A stretch of DNA of 17,980 bases from Rhodobacter sp. (GTDB taxonomy: Bacteria; Pseudomonadota; Alphaproteobacteria; Rhodobacterales; Rhodobacteraceae), in NCBI GenBank assembly GCA_013824055.1, contig PNNE01000404.1, positions 1 to 17,980 of the forward strand, given 5' to 3'. The stretch's first letter is position 1. The number at the start of each line of letters is the position of its first letter. The notes under the pieces were generated by a model, which saw only the letters and a list, made by a program, of their open reading frames with translations, did no database searches and had not been told where the DNA came from. This document shows, one piece after another, positions 1 to 7,621 of the stretch. Position numbers and translations under genes: made by a program.

Positions 1-946
1 CGCGGGTTTCACTGACCAGGTTGACCAGAGTCACGGTGTCGATCAGCGCGGCGCGGCGCATGAGCCACAGGGTCAGGGGGTGCATGTCGTAGGCGATGAC
101 CATAGGGCAGTCGTTCGCGGCCAGTTCCAGCGAGACCGTGCCCGAGGCCGCAAGTGCCACATCGGCTGCCGCGAAGGCCCCGCGCTTGGCCGAGGCATTT
201 TCAATGATCTGCGGCTGGACCGCCCAGCCTGCCGTCACGTCACGGACCAGACCCGCCACGCCCTGCACGGTGGGAAGTGCCACACGCAAGTCCGGGTGCC
301 GCGCCTTGAGGCGGGCCACGACGTCTTGGAACACGGGGGCCAGCCGCGCAACCTCGCCCTGGCGCGACCCCGGCAGCGCCAGAAGCAGCGGCCCCGGCCC
401 GGCAAATGCCGCCCGCTCGGCCGCAGAGGCCAGGGGCTCGGCCACCACCGGATGGCCGACGAAATCGCAGCTCATGCCGGCGGCGGTCATGTAGGGTGGC
501 TCGAACGGCAGCAGCGCGAGGACGTGGTCCACCACCTTTGCCATCCTGGCCGCCCGACCTGGCCGCCAGGCCCAGACCGACGGTGCGACGTAGTGGATGG
601 TGCGGAAATCCGGCCGCGCTGCCTTGACCAGCGCCGCCACCCGCAGTCCGAAATCCGGCGAGTCGATCGTCACCAGAGCATCGGCGCCAGAGGCAAGTGC
701 CGCCGCCGCCGCCTCGCGGATGCGGCGTTTCAGGTGGAAATACTTCGGCAGGACCTCGGCGATCCCCATGACCGACAGCTCTTCCATCGGAAAGAGGCTG
801 GCCATCCCTTCGGCCTGCATCAGGGGCCCGGCGATCCCGGCAAAGGTGACATCGGTCAGCGACGTCAGCCCGGCCATCAGTGCGGCCCCCAGACGGTCGC
901 CCGAGGGTTCGCCCGCGATGAGGAACAGGTGCAACGGACCGCTCAT
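1..946 (-). CDS. lpxB: Lipid-A-disaccharide synthase, 3' end beyond window
   Basis: LpxB is a GT19-family glycosyltransferase. It condenses UDP-2,3-diacylglucosamine with lipid X to form lipid A disaccharide 1-phosphate at the inner face of the inner membrane. Translating the minus strand from the ATG at 946 gives an open frame to the left edge, about 315 codons of a family usually near 380-390 residues, so the C-terminal fifth is missing. Visible motifs are the N-terminal AGEPSGDRLGA (residues 11-21), FAGIAGPLM soon after, the VAPSVWAW stretch mid-protein, LPGSRQGEV, and YDMHPLTLWL followed by VNLVSET near the edge. It lies 79 nt downstream of lpxI, its substrate supplier. No in-frame ATG or GTG lies in that spacer, so 946 is the likely start, although the ribosome site (GGGGA about 11 nt away) is weak. 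Confidence 0.95.
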   Translation of the reverse strand, partial: MSGPLHLFLIAGEPSGDRLGAALMAGLTSLTDVTFAGIAGPLMQAEGMASLFPMEELSVMGIAEVLPKYFHLKRRIREAAAAALASGADALVTIDSPDFGLRVAALVKAARPDFRTIHYVAPSVWAWRPGRAARMAKVVDHVLALLPFEPPYMTAAGMSCDFVGHPVVAEPLASAAERAAFAGPGPLLLALPGSRQGEVARLAPVFQDVVARLKARHPDLRVALPTVQGVAGLVRDVTAGWAVQPQIIENASAKRGAFAAADVALAASGTVSLELAANDCPMVIAYDMHPLTLWLMRRAALIDTVTLVNLVSETR

Positions 947-1025
947 CGGTGGACTGCGTCCCCGCTTCGCTGCGCCAGTGCGCCCTGCGAAGAGCGCCGC
1001 GCAGCAAGCGATGAGCCGCCGCGGA

Positions 1026-1838
1026 TCATCCTCGCGCCCAGAGGAAAAGACCCAGTTCCCCGGCCAGGCGCCGCATCTCGGCCAGATCGAGGCAGATCAC
1101 CGAACCTGCCTGGAACGCAAGGCCGCCAAGCCCCGCCGCCGAGACCGCGCGCAGGGTGTCCGGGCCGATGGTCGGCAGGTCGATCCGGCGATCCTGGCCG
1201 GGCTTGGCCGCCTTGTAGAAGACCCCCCGCCCCCGCGCCGGATCGGGACGCAGGCCAGAGATCCCGGCGACCTGGGCCAGAAGCGCATCGGTGCCTGGCA
1301 AAGCCTCGACCCCCAGGCAAAGCCCCTGCGCCACCACGGCCCCCTGCCCCACATCCACCGCCCCCAGCGCCGCGACGATGTCGGCGGCCCGGGCGGCGTC
1401 GGCCTCATCCCTTGGCGTGACGGTCCCGGAAAGCACCCCCGTCTTGGGCAGCAGTGCCGGTGCCAGCCCCTCGACCCCGACGACGGAAAAGCCGAACTCC
1501 TCGAAAAGGTCGATCACCACCCGCAGCGCGGCATCGTCACCGGCAGCCATCGCCTGCATCAGGCGCGGAAGCAGAGCCGCCGTGGCCTCGTCCAGCAGCG
1601 CCGGGTCCAGCCTTGGTCGCGTCACGGCACCGGCGAAGATCACCTGGCCGACGCCGTCCCGTTCCAATGCGCGCAGAAAGGGCACCAGCCGCTCGATCCG
1701 GAAGCGCAGGTCCACCGTCAGCCCGTCCGGCGTGAACCCGTCCAGGGCGGCGACCAGGGGCACATCCGTCATCGCCTCCGCCAGCGCCCGTGGCAAGCGG
1801 CCCTGCCCGGCAATGATCGCAGTGCGCATGCTGCTCAC
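1026..1838 (-). CDS. lpxI: UDP-2,3-diacylglucosamine pyrophosphatase LpxI
   Basis: LpxI hydrolyses UDP-2,3-diacylglucosamine to lipid X and UMP, the step before LpxB. It replaces the unrelated LpxH of E. coli in many alphaproteobacteria. The 270-residue product begins with RTAIIAGQGRLP, contains IFAGAVTRPRLD (residues 67-78) and VVAQGLCLGVEALPGTDALL (168-187), and has RRIDLPTIG (217-225). The Asp at 220 is probably the counterpart of the catalytic Asp described in the Caulobacter enzyme; that equivalence is inferred from memory of the family. The GTG at 1838 overlaps the lpxA stop as GTGA and has AAGGG upstream. An ATG three codons later (1829) is the alternative start. Its place between lpxA and lpxB fits the pathway order. 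Confidence 0.95.
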   Translation of the reverse strand: MSSMRTAIIAGQGRLPRALAEAMTDVPLVAALDGFTPDGLTVDLRFRIERLVPFLRALERDGVGQVIFAGAVTRPRLDPALLDEATAALLPRLMQAMAAGDDAALRVVIDLFEEFGFSVVGVEGLAPALLPKTGVLSGTVTPRDEADAARAADIVAALGAVDVGQGAVVAQGLCLGVEALPGTDALLAQVAGISGLRPDPARGRGVFYKAAKPGQDRRIDLPTIGPDTLRAVSAAGLGGLAFQAGSVICLDLAEMRRLAGELGLFLWARG

Positions 1839-2641
1839 CGCCCACCCTTCGGGGTCAGGAAACTGCGGTCGGACTTCGACAGGATGAAATCGGCGATCTC
1901 GCGGACCAGGGGGTTGTCGCTTTCCTCGGCCAGCTTGCGCGCGCGGTCAAGGAAACTGCCGTCCTCCTGCGCAAGCGTCTGGTAGGCCGCCCGCAGCGCG
2001 GTGATCCCCGCCCGGTCGACGCCGCGGCGCTTGAGACCCACCAGGTTCAGCCCGTCCAGCTCGCCCCGGGGGGCCTGCACCAGGCCATATGGGATGACGT
2101 CGTTCGCCACCATCGTCACCGCCCCGATGATCGCGCCCTGACCGATCCGCACCCACTGATGGACACCGGACAGCCCGCCCACGATCACGTCGTCGCCAAG
2201 CACGCAGTGGCCCGCGATCGCGACGTGGTTGACCAGGATCACCCGATTGCCGATCTGCGCATCGTGGCCGACATGAGCGCCCGTCATGATCAGGCAGTCG
2301 TCGCCCACGCGCGTCACCCCGCCGCCCCCCTCGGTCCCGGTGTTCAGCGTCGTGGCCTCGCGGATGCGGCAGCGCTTGCCGACGACCAGCCGCGTCCGTT
2401 CGCCGTGATACTTCAGGTCCTGCGGCACCTCACCCACGGTGGCAAAGGGAAAGATCACGCTGTCGTCGCCGACCTCGGTCCAGCCAGTGACGACGGCATG
2501 GGATTTCAGCACCACATTCGCGCCAAGCACGACTTCCGGCCCGACATGGCAGAACGGGCCGATCCGGCATCCCGCGCCGACAACGGCACCGGGCTCGACG
2601 ACGGCCGAGGGGTGAATGCGGGCGTCGGGATGGCTGCTCAT
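1835..2641 (-). CDS. lpxA: UDP-N-acetylglucosamine O-acyltransferase
   Basis: LpxA transfers a 3-hydroxyacyl chain from ACP to the 3-OH of UDP-GlcNAc, the first step of lipid A synthesis, in the cytoplasm. The 268-residue product shows hexapeptide repeats forming a left-handed beta helix over about residues 8-190. A helical C-terminal part starts at GLKRRGVDRAGI (202-213). GAHVGHD (121-127) contains the expected catalytic His126, matching E. coli His125; HQWVRIG (161-167) follows. The position aligned with the E. coli acyl-chain ruler Gly173 is Ala174. The frame is open far upstream through fabZ, but the ATG at 2641 overlaps the fabZ stop as ATGA and gives the normal family length. The stop overlaps the lpxI GTG, so fabZ, lpxA and lpxI look translationally coupled. 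Confidence 0.97.
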   Translation of the reverse strand: MSSHPDARIHPSAVVEPGAVVGAGCRIGPFCHVGPEVVLGANVVLKSHAVVTGWTEVGDDSVIFPFATVGEVPQDLKYHGERTRLVVGKRCRIREATTLNTGTEGGGGVTRVGDDCLIMTGAHVGHDAQIGNRVILVNHVAIAGHCVLGDDVIVGGLSGVHQWVRIGQGAIIGAVTMVANDVIPYGLVQAPRGELDGLNLVGLKRRGVDRAGITALRAAYQTLAQEDGSFLDRARKLAEESDNPLVREIADFILSKSDRSFLTPKGGR

Positions 2642-3099
2642 GCCTTCGGCACGTCGAACATCGCCATGAAGCTGGCCTCGCAGGCAAGGTCGCCCTCGAC
2701 ATGGGCGCGGCCCTCGAACTTCCAGACCCGGCCACCACCGCGCACTGCCTTGACGTGCAGCTCCAGCACGTCGCCCGGCACGACCTTGCGGCGGAACTTG
2801 ACCCCGTCCACCCCCATGAAGAAGACCTTGGCCTGCTTGTCCACCAGGTCCATCGACAGGCCGACCAGCACCCCGCTGGTCTGCGCCATCGCCTCGATGA
2901 TCATCACGCCGGGGAAGATCGGCATGCCGGGAAAATGCCCCTGGAACTGCGGTTCGTTCAGAGTGACGCACTTGATGCCGACGCAGGACTCGTTGACGAC
3001 GATGTCGCGCACCTTGTCGATCAGCAGAAAGGGATAGCGGTGCGGGATGATCCGCTGGATCAGGTCCAGATCGGCGGTGGTCACTGCGCTTGCATCCAT
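2638..3099 (-). CDS. fabZ: 3-hydroxyacyl-ACP dehydratase FabZ
   Basis: FabZ dehydrates (3R)-hydroxyacyl-ACP in type II fatty acid synthesis and competes with LpxA for the same hydroxyacyl-ACP pool, which explains its usual place beside lpxA. The 153-residue product is a single hot-dog domain. IIPHRYPFLLIDKV lies at residues 17-30, and GHFPGMPIFPGV (54-65) carries the catalytic His55. The catalytic Glu69 lies in IIEAMAQ. The ATG at 3099 is chosen because AAGGA sits 8 nt upstream and the product then has the normal family length. An in-frame upstream extension to about 3171 would add 24 unrelated residues. The stop overlaps the lpxA start (ATGA). The 83-nt spacer to skp upstream holds a 14-bp palindrome. 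Confidence 0.96.
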   Translation of the reverse strand: MDASAVTTADLDLIQRIIPHRYPFLLIDKVRDIVVNESCVGIKCVTLNEPQFQGHFPGMPIFPGVMIIEAMAQTSGVLVGLSMDLVDKQAKVFFMGVDGVKFRRKVVPGDVLELHVKAVRGGGRVWKFEGRAHVEGDLACEASFMAMFDVPKA

Positions 3100-3125
3100 G
3101 TCGTCGTTCCTTCGCGTCCCTCTGG

Positions 3126-3139
3126 CCCAAGGCCTTGGG
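3126..3139. promoter_or_regulatory. 14-bp perfect palindrome upstream of fabZ
   Basis: CCCAAGGCCTTGGG is a perfect palindrome in the skp-fabZ spacer, 26 nt before the fabZ start and just upstream of its ribosome site. In RNA it could form a 5-bp stem with a GGCC loop; as DNA it could be a dimeric operator. No U-tract follows, so it is not a convincing terminator. No function can be assigned from sequence alone. Confidence 0.35.
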
Positions 3140-3182
3140 GTCTGACTACCAATTCGGGCCGCCGCAGACAAGTTGCCGGGTG

Positions 3183-3800
3183 TCAGGGGGTCGCAGGGGG
3201 GGCTTCGGCCGGGTCGTCAGGCGCATCCGGCGGCAGCTCGGCGGGCGGGTCGGCGGGCGGGCGGGCCAGAGCTGCGTTCAGTTTGGCGATGGCCGCGTCC
3301 GTGATGTCGATGGCCGAAAGCGCGACGATCACCAGCCCCTTGTCCAGGATCGCCATCGCCTTGCGTTCCCCCAGGAGCTCGCCCAGGACCGGACCGGCCA
3401 GCTGCCGGAATTCCTGACGCTCGGCATCGCGCCTTGCGACCAGCGCCTGCGCCTTGGCGTCCTGCTCCGCCCGGATGCGTTCGACCTTTTCGTCGAAGGC
3501 CGTGGCCCTTGCGGTGAACTCTTCGGGTGACAGCGCAGCGCGCTGCTCGGTCAGAGCCTGCTCTTCGGCGACAAGCCCTGCTTCGATCCGCTTGTTTTCC
3601 TGCTCCAGCGCGGCTGTATCGGCGCGCTCTCGGTCGATCGCGGCGCGACCGAAATCGGATTCCAGGAAGAACCGGTCCTGATCCAGGGTCAGGAGCGGGG
3701 CCGGAGCCTCTTGCGCCTGACTGGCTGCCGCCAGAAGCAAGAGCCCCGCTGCGGCAAGGCGCATGGGCCCAGGGCGCATCGCTTTGCGCCACCCCGCCAT
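3183..3800 (-). CDS. skp: Skp/OmpH-family periplasmic chaperone
   Basis: Skp (OmpH) family proteins are periplasmic trimers with coiled-coil tentacles that hold unfolded outer-membrane proteins on their way to BamA. The 205-residue product has a Sec-type signal peptide, with a hydrophobic core LAAAGLLLLAAA at about residues 15-26 and likely cleavage after SQA at 29. It then has LLTLDQDRFFLESDFG and a charged Glu/Arg/Gln-rich coiled coil of about residues 52-140. A segment typical of the family end (ILDKGLVIVALSAIDITDAAI) follows. A Pro/Ala/Asp-rich tail of about 27 residues closes the protein and is not part of the classic Skp fold. The start at 3800 lies 2 nt after the bamA stop and lacks a clear ribosome site. 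In-frame ATGs at 3779 and 3764 would give a shorter, more typical signal peptide, so the start is uncertain. Confidence 0.88.
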   Translation of the reverse strand: MAGWRKAMRPGPMRLAAAGLLLLAAASQAQEAPAPLLTLDQDRFFLESDFGRAAIDRERADTAALEQENKRIEAGLVAEEQALTEQRAALSPEEFTARATAFDEKVERIRAEQDAKAQALVARRDAERQEFRQLAGPVLGELLGERKAMAILDKGLVIVALSAIDITDAAIAKLNAALARPPADPPAELPPDAPDDPAEAPPATP

Positions 3801-3802
3801 CG

Positions 3803-6124
3803 TCAGAACCGGGTCGAAACCGTCAGGTCGAAGGACTGTTCCCTGTCGAAGTCTTCCTTCTGGATCGCACGGCTGAAGTTGAAGCGCAGCGGACCGATCG
3901 GCGTGGTCCAGAACACCGAGACACCGACCGCCGCGCGCGGGGTGAAGCTGTCGTCCACAGTGCCACCGAGATCGTTGTCCAGGCTCCAGACCGAGCCCAC
4001 GTCCATGAAGGCGCCGCCGGTGATGCCATATTCCTCGGGCAGGCCCAGCGGGAAATCGGCCTCGAAGCGCGCCACGGCAAACAGGTTGCCGCCAAGCGCA
4101 TCGCCGCCATCGCGCGCGCCGATCCCGTTCGGCTCGAAGCCGCGGATCTTGCCGTTGCCGAAGAAGCGGTCGGTCACCCGGGTCATTTCCCCCAGCGAGG
4201 TGATCGCCCCGCCCTCGAAGATCGCGCGCAGGGTCACTTCCTCGTTCATCACGCGGGTCTCTGCCAGGGCAAGGCCCGTGGTCTTGATGTATTCGGTATC
4301 GCCACCCAGCCCCGCGAAGTCCTGACCGAACCGCAGCAGCACGCCGCCCTTGGGGTTCAGGCCGGTGATGCGGTTGTCGTATTCGTAGGTGTAGCCCAGC
4401 GAGACGGTGCTGAGCGCACCCTGCGTTGCTTCGGCAATGATGATCGCCGAGGTGCCGGTGTAGTTGCTGAGCTTGTCCTCGGCCACGCCGATCCGCAGGT
4501 CGAGGGTCGACTGTTCGCCCAGCGGAAAGCCGATGCCGGTGGTGAAGCCGATGTTGCGGGTGTCGTAAAGCGAGAAGTCCGATTCCGACGTCCGGTAGAA
4601 GCCGCCGATGTTGAAGCTGAGATCGCGGCCCAGAAGGGCCGGCTCGGTGAAGCTGAAGCTGGAATTCTGGTTCGACGACGCAGTCGACACCGACAGCGAC
4701 AGCCGCTGGCCCCGGCCCAGGAAGTTGGTTTCCGAAAAGCCCACGTTGATGCCGGTGCCCGTGGCGACCGAATAGCTCAGGCCGAAGGACAGCGATCCGG
4801 TCGGCTGTTCCTCGACATCGACGTTGACGACGACCTGGTCGGGTGCCGAGCCCTGGTCGGCGTTGACCTGCGCGTCGGCAAAGAAGCCAAGCGCCCGGAT
4901 GCGTTCGGCCGCCTGCCGGATTTCGCGCGGGTTGAAGGGGTCGCCTTCCACGGTGCGGAACTGACGCCGGATGACCTGGTCCAGAGTCGTGGTGTTGCCC
5001 TCGATGTCGATGCGTTCGACGAAGATCCGCTCGCCGCGGACGATGGCGAACTCGACATCCACGACCTGACCGGCCGGGTTGCGGGTGATGCGCGGCTCGA
5101 CCCGGACGAAGTTCAGGCCCTTCTTCAGGGCAAGAGTTTCCATCCGGGTGATGTTGTTGTCGATCAGCAGCGGGCTGTAGGTCTGGCCGGCGCGGATCTT
5201 CTGCACCGCCTGGAACTCGGCCGCGTCCAGCCCTTCCACCTCGGAAACCGTGGTCACGGCGCCGATGTCATAGGCCACGCCTTCGCGCATGGTGAAGGTG
5301 ATAAAGGTGGCGTCACGCTCGCGGGAAAGTTCGGCGCTGGCGTCCAGCACCTGAAAGTCGATGAAGCCGCGCGACAGGTAGAAGTCGGTCAGGACCTTCT
5401 TGTCCAGCTCCAGCCGCTCGGCGACAAAGGTGTCGCGCTGGATCAGGTTGCGCAGAAGACCGGCCTGCTTGGTCTCCAGCACCTGGCGCAGGCGGCGGTC
5501 GGTGAAGGCCTTGTTGCCGGTGAACGAGATCCGCTCGTTCTCGACGACCCGGCCTTCGGTGATCTCGAACACCAGGTCGACGCGGTTGTCGCCGCGGCGG
5601 ATGATCTTCGGCGTGACCGATGCGGCCAGACGGCCCGACACGCGGTAGGCCTCGGCAATGGCGGCGGCGTCGGCTTCTGCCTGGGAGGGGGAATAGATCC
5701 GCCGCGGCTGCGACTGGATCAGTTCGGCCAGAGCTTCATCCTTCAGGCGCCTGTTGCCCTCGATGCTGATGACGTTGACGATCGGGTATTCCACGACCCG
5801 GATCACCAGGGTCGAGCCCTGCGGCACCAGCTCCACCGTCTCGAACAGACCCGAGTTCAGGATGCGCTGGTAGGCGTCGTTCAGGGCCCCCGCCGACACC
5901 TCGGCGCCGCGGCTGATTCCGGCATAGTTCAGGATCGTCGCGGTATCGACCTGCCTGTTGCCTTCGATGGTCACGTTCGAAAACGAAAAGACCTGCGCAA
6001 AGGCCGGGGTGAGCAAGGCAGCCGAAGCCGTTGCCGCACCGAGGAAAACCGCCGTGGCAAGCAGACGCGCCCTAGACGTGGCCCCGAACGACCGCCCTGT
6101 GGCCGTGCTTTGGGTCATCCGCAT
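3803..6124 (-). CDS. bamA: Outer membrane protein assembly factor BamA
   Basis: BamA is the central Omp85 component of the BAM complex, which inserts beta-barrel proteins into the outer membrane. The 773-residue product has a signal peptide (hydrophobic ATAVFLGAATASAALL, cleavage expected after AFA at 43). Five POTRA domains fill the N-terminal half, beginning VFSFSNVTIEGNRQVD. A C-terminal 16-strand barrel follows. The conserved loop-6 motif appears as IRGF at about residue 660 (VRGF/Y in most homologues). The protein ends in Phe after alternating residues (LTVSTRF), as expected for a barrel signal. I chose the ATG at 6124 because GAGGA lies 6 nt upstream; an in-frame TTG at 6142 precedes it and an ATG at 6118 follows. 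It has its own candidate promoter and is tightly followed by skp. Confidence 0.97.
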   Translation of the reverse strand: MRMTQSTATGRSFGATSRARLLATAVFLGAATASAALLTPAFAQVFSFSNVTIEGNRQVDTATILNYAGISRGAEVSAGALNDAYQRILNSGLFETVELVPQGSTLVIRVVEYPIVNVISIEGNRRLKDEALAELIQSQPRRIYSPSQAEADAAAIAEAYRVSGRLAASVTPKIIRRGDNRVDLVFEITEGRVVENERISFTGNKAFTDRRLRQVLETKQAGLLRNLIQRDTFVAERLELDKKVLTDFYLSRGFIDFQVLDASAELSRERDATFITFTMREGVAYDIGAVTTVSEVEGLDAAEFQAVQKIRAGQTYSPLLIDNNITRMETLALKKGLNFVRVEPRITRNPAGQVVDVEFAIVRGERIFVERIDIEGNTTTLDQVIRRQFRTVEGDPFNPREIRQAAERIRALGFFADAQVNADQGSAPDQVVVNVDVEEQPTGSLSFGLSYSVATGTGINVGFSETNFLGRGQRLSLSVSTASSNQNSSFSFTEPALLGRDLSFNIGGFYRTSESDFSLYDTRNIGFTTGIGFPLGEQSTLDLRIGVAEDKLSNYTGTSAIIIAEATQGALSTVSLGYTYEYDNRITGLNPKGGVLLRFGQDFAGLGGDTEYIKTTGLALAETRVMNEEVTLRAIFEGGAITSLGEMTRVTDRFFGNGKIRGFEPNGIGARDGGDALGGNLFAVARFEADFPLGLPEEYGITGGAFMDVGSVWSLDNDLGGTVDDSFTPRAAVGVSVFWTTPIGPLRFNFSRAIQKEDFDREQSFDLTVSTRF

Positions 6125-6157
6125 TTTGCATCCTCGCCGCAATTTTCTGTTTCCGGA

Positions 6158-6186
6158 TAGCTATCGGGAAAGCCAAGCTTTGTCAA
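6158..6186 (-). promoter_or_regulatory. Candidate bamA promoter
   Basis: On the minus strand a perfect TTGACA (6181-6186) is followed after 17 nt by TAGCTA (6158-6163), about 34 nt upstream of the bamA ATG. The -10 is a poor match to TATAAT, but the -35 and spacing are ideal, and degenerate -10 boxes are common in alphaproteobacteria. The candidate terminator upstream of it makes a fresh promoter here reasonable. A DnaA-box-like site lies 14 nt upstream of the -35. Confidence 0.5.
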
Positions 6187-6200
6187 AAGCCTGCGGTCAC

Positions 6201-6209
6201 TGTGGATAA
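6201..6209 (-). promoter_or_regulatory. DnaA-box-like site upstream of bamA
   Basis: The minus strand reads TTATCCACA, an exact match to the strong DnaA box consensus TTATNCACA. It sits just upstream of the candidate bamA promoter. A single box is not an origin; it could be a DnaA-responsive regulatory site or chance. Confidence 0.4.
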
Positions 6210-6242
6210 CTTTGCAAGATGTTGTGGCTTCGGGCAAACACA

Positions 6243-6265
6243 GGACGGGCAGGGTTTGCCCGTCC
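6243..6265 (-). terminator. Hairpin after rseP, candidate terminator
   Basis: A perfect 9-bp GC-rich stem (6243-6251 with 6257-6265, 5-nt loop) lies 28 nt beyond the rseP stop. On the minus strand it is followed by TGTGTTTG, a broken U-tract, so termination may be partial. Bases 6254-6262 can alternatively pair with 6231-6239, giving a competing 9-bp stem. Confidence 0.5.
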
Positions 6266-6292
6266 CGGCGCCCGACAGCCCGCCCAGGCCCG

Positions 6293-7621
6293 TCACACGC
6301 ACAGCAGATCGCGGCTGAGACCGAAGATCATGATGCTCAGCACCAGGGTTAGCCCGACCGTGGTCAGGATCCGCAACGCGCGGTCCGACGGCGACTTTCC
6401 GGTCACGGCCTCATAGGCGTGAAAGACCAGGTGGCCCCCGTCCAGCACGGGAATCGGGAACAGGTTCAGCAGCCCGACCCCGAAGGACAGGATCGCCAGC
6501 ATCCCGATGAAACTTTCCAGCCCGTTGCGTGCCGCATCGCCCGCCGTTTCAGCGATGCCGATCGCACCCGACAGGTTGCAGCTGGAAATCGCGCCCATGA
6601 TCATGTGCGACAGGCCCGAGAAGGTGGTGGTCGTCATCCGCCACATGCTGCTTGCCGCACCCGTCGTCGCCTCCCAAAGCCCGACGTTGCGCACGGCGGG
6701 TTCGAAGAACATGCCGGAGTAGAGCCCCAGCAGGTAGCGTTCGGTGAATCCGCCGCTGCCGTCGTCCACGGTCCGGATGCGCGGCGCAAGCGAAACCTCG
6801 AAGCTTTGGCCGTCGCGCCAGACGGTCAGCAGGACGGGCTGGCCCTTGCTGGCAGCGACGATCTCGGGAAGCTGGTCGAAATAGCGCACGTCCTGGCCGC
6901 CCGCCTTCAGGATGATGTCACCCTCCTGGAGGCCGGCGTCCATCGCGGCCGAGCGGATCTGCACCCCGCCGACCACGGCGGCCAGCGGATGCGGCCCGTT
7001 GACCGTCAACTCCTGATCGCCGCGCCGCACGGTATAGGCAAGGGTGGCCTGGCCCTTCAGCGCTTCGGTGACCGAACCGAAGGCTTCCCAATCCGCCGTT
7101 GCCTGCCCCTCGACCGCAAGAATCACGTCGTCAGGCTGCAGCGTCGGCCCCTCGAACGGAAAGTCGCGCAGGCTGCCGACCGCAGGCTCGTCGCGCGGAG
7201 CGCCAAGGGCCAGCGCCAGGCCGAGCAGCAGGAAGAAGGTCAGGATGAAGTTGAACACCGGCCCCGCCGCCACGGTCGCCGACCGCGCCCACAAGGGCGC
7301 TCCGGCCATCGTGTGCCGCCGTTCCTCGGCGCTCATCCCCGCCACGTCGCCCTGCCGGACGGAACTGGCATCGGCGTCGCCCAGAAACTTCACGTAGCCG
7401 CCGAAGGGAATCGCCGCGAACTGCCAGCGGGTGCCGCGCTTGTCGGTGCGGCTGAACAGCACCGGGCCGAAGCCCACCGAGAAGACCTCGGAGTGGATGC
7501 CGGACCAGCGGCCGACGATGTAGTGGCCGTATTCGTGGACGAAGACGATGACCGACAGCGCGATCACGAAGAACACCAGCGTCCAGGCCGTGCCGCCAAG
7601 CGCCGCCACAATCGCTTCCAT
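6293..7621 (-). CDS. rseP: RIP metalloprotease RseP (site-2 protease)
   Basis: RseP is an inner-membrane zinc protease of the M50 family that cuts substrates within the membrane, typically anti-sigma factors such as RseA and remnant signal peptides. The 442-residue product has the zinc motif HEYGH at residues 29-33 in the first transmembrane helix. GFGPVLFSRTDKRGTRW and IPFGGYVKFLG follow. Two PDZ-like domains sit in the periplasmic part, around GPTLQPDDVILAVEG and AGLQEGDIILKAGG. NLFPIPVLDGGH near the C terminus supplies the third zinc ligand, Asp394. The ATG at 7621 shares its A with the dxr stop (TGATG) and has AGGAG about 8 nt upstream. A GTG one codon earlier is possible but too close to that ribosome site. 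No anti-sigma factor substrate is encoded in the window. Confidence 0.96.
   Translation of the reverse strand: MEAIVAALGGTAWTLVFFVIALSVIVFVHEYGHYIVGRWSGIHSEVFSVGFGPVLFSRTDKRGTRWQFAAIPFGGYVKFLGDADASSVRQGDVAGMSAEERRHTMAGAPLWARSATVAAGPVFNFILTFFLLLGLALALGAPRDEPAVGSLRDFPFEGPTLQPDDVILAVEGQATADWEAFGSVTEALKGQATLAYTVRRGDQELTVNGPHPLAAVVGGVQIRSAAMDAGLQEGDIILKAGGQDVRYFDQLPEIVAASKGQPVLLTVWRDGQSFEVSLAPRIRTVDDGSGGFTERYLLGLYSGMFFEPAVRNVGLWEATTGAASSMWRMTTTTFSGLSHMIMGAISSCNLSGAIGIAETAGDAARNGLESFIGMLAILSFGVGLLNLFPIPVLDGGHLVFHAYEAVTGKSPSDRALRILTTVGLTLVLSIMIFGLSRDLLCV

Noticed and set aside
80..1420. Plus-strand open frame of 446 codons across lpxB and lpxI
   Set aside because: Antisense to two recognised lipid A genes; Arg/Pro/Gly-rich with no domain.
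2642..3130. Upstream in-frame extension of lpxA through fabZ
   Set aside because: It overlaps fabZ in another frame; LpxA homology and the ATGA junction place the start at 2641.
3527..6160. Long open frame on the plus strand opposite bamA (877 codons)
   Set aside because: It is antisense to an unmistakable bamA, has His/Arg/Gly-rich low-complexity composition and no recognisable domain. High GC content makes such shadows common.
6201..6209. Replication origin at the DnaA-like box
   Set aside because: Only one box, no AT-rich unwinding region and no dnaA, parA or hemE nearby.
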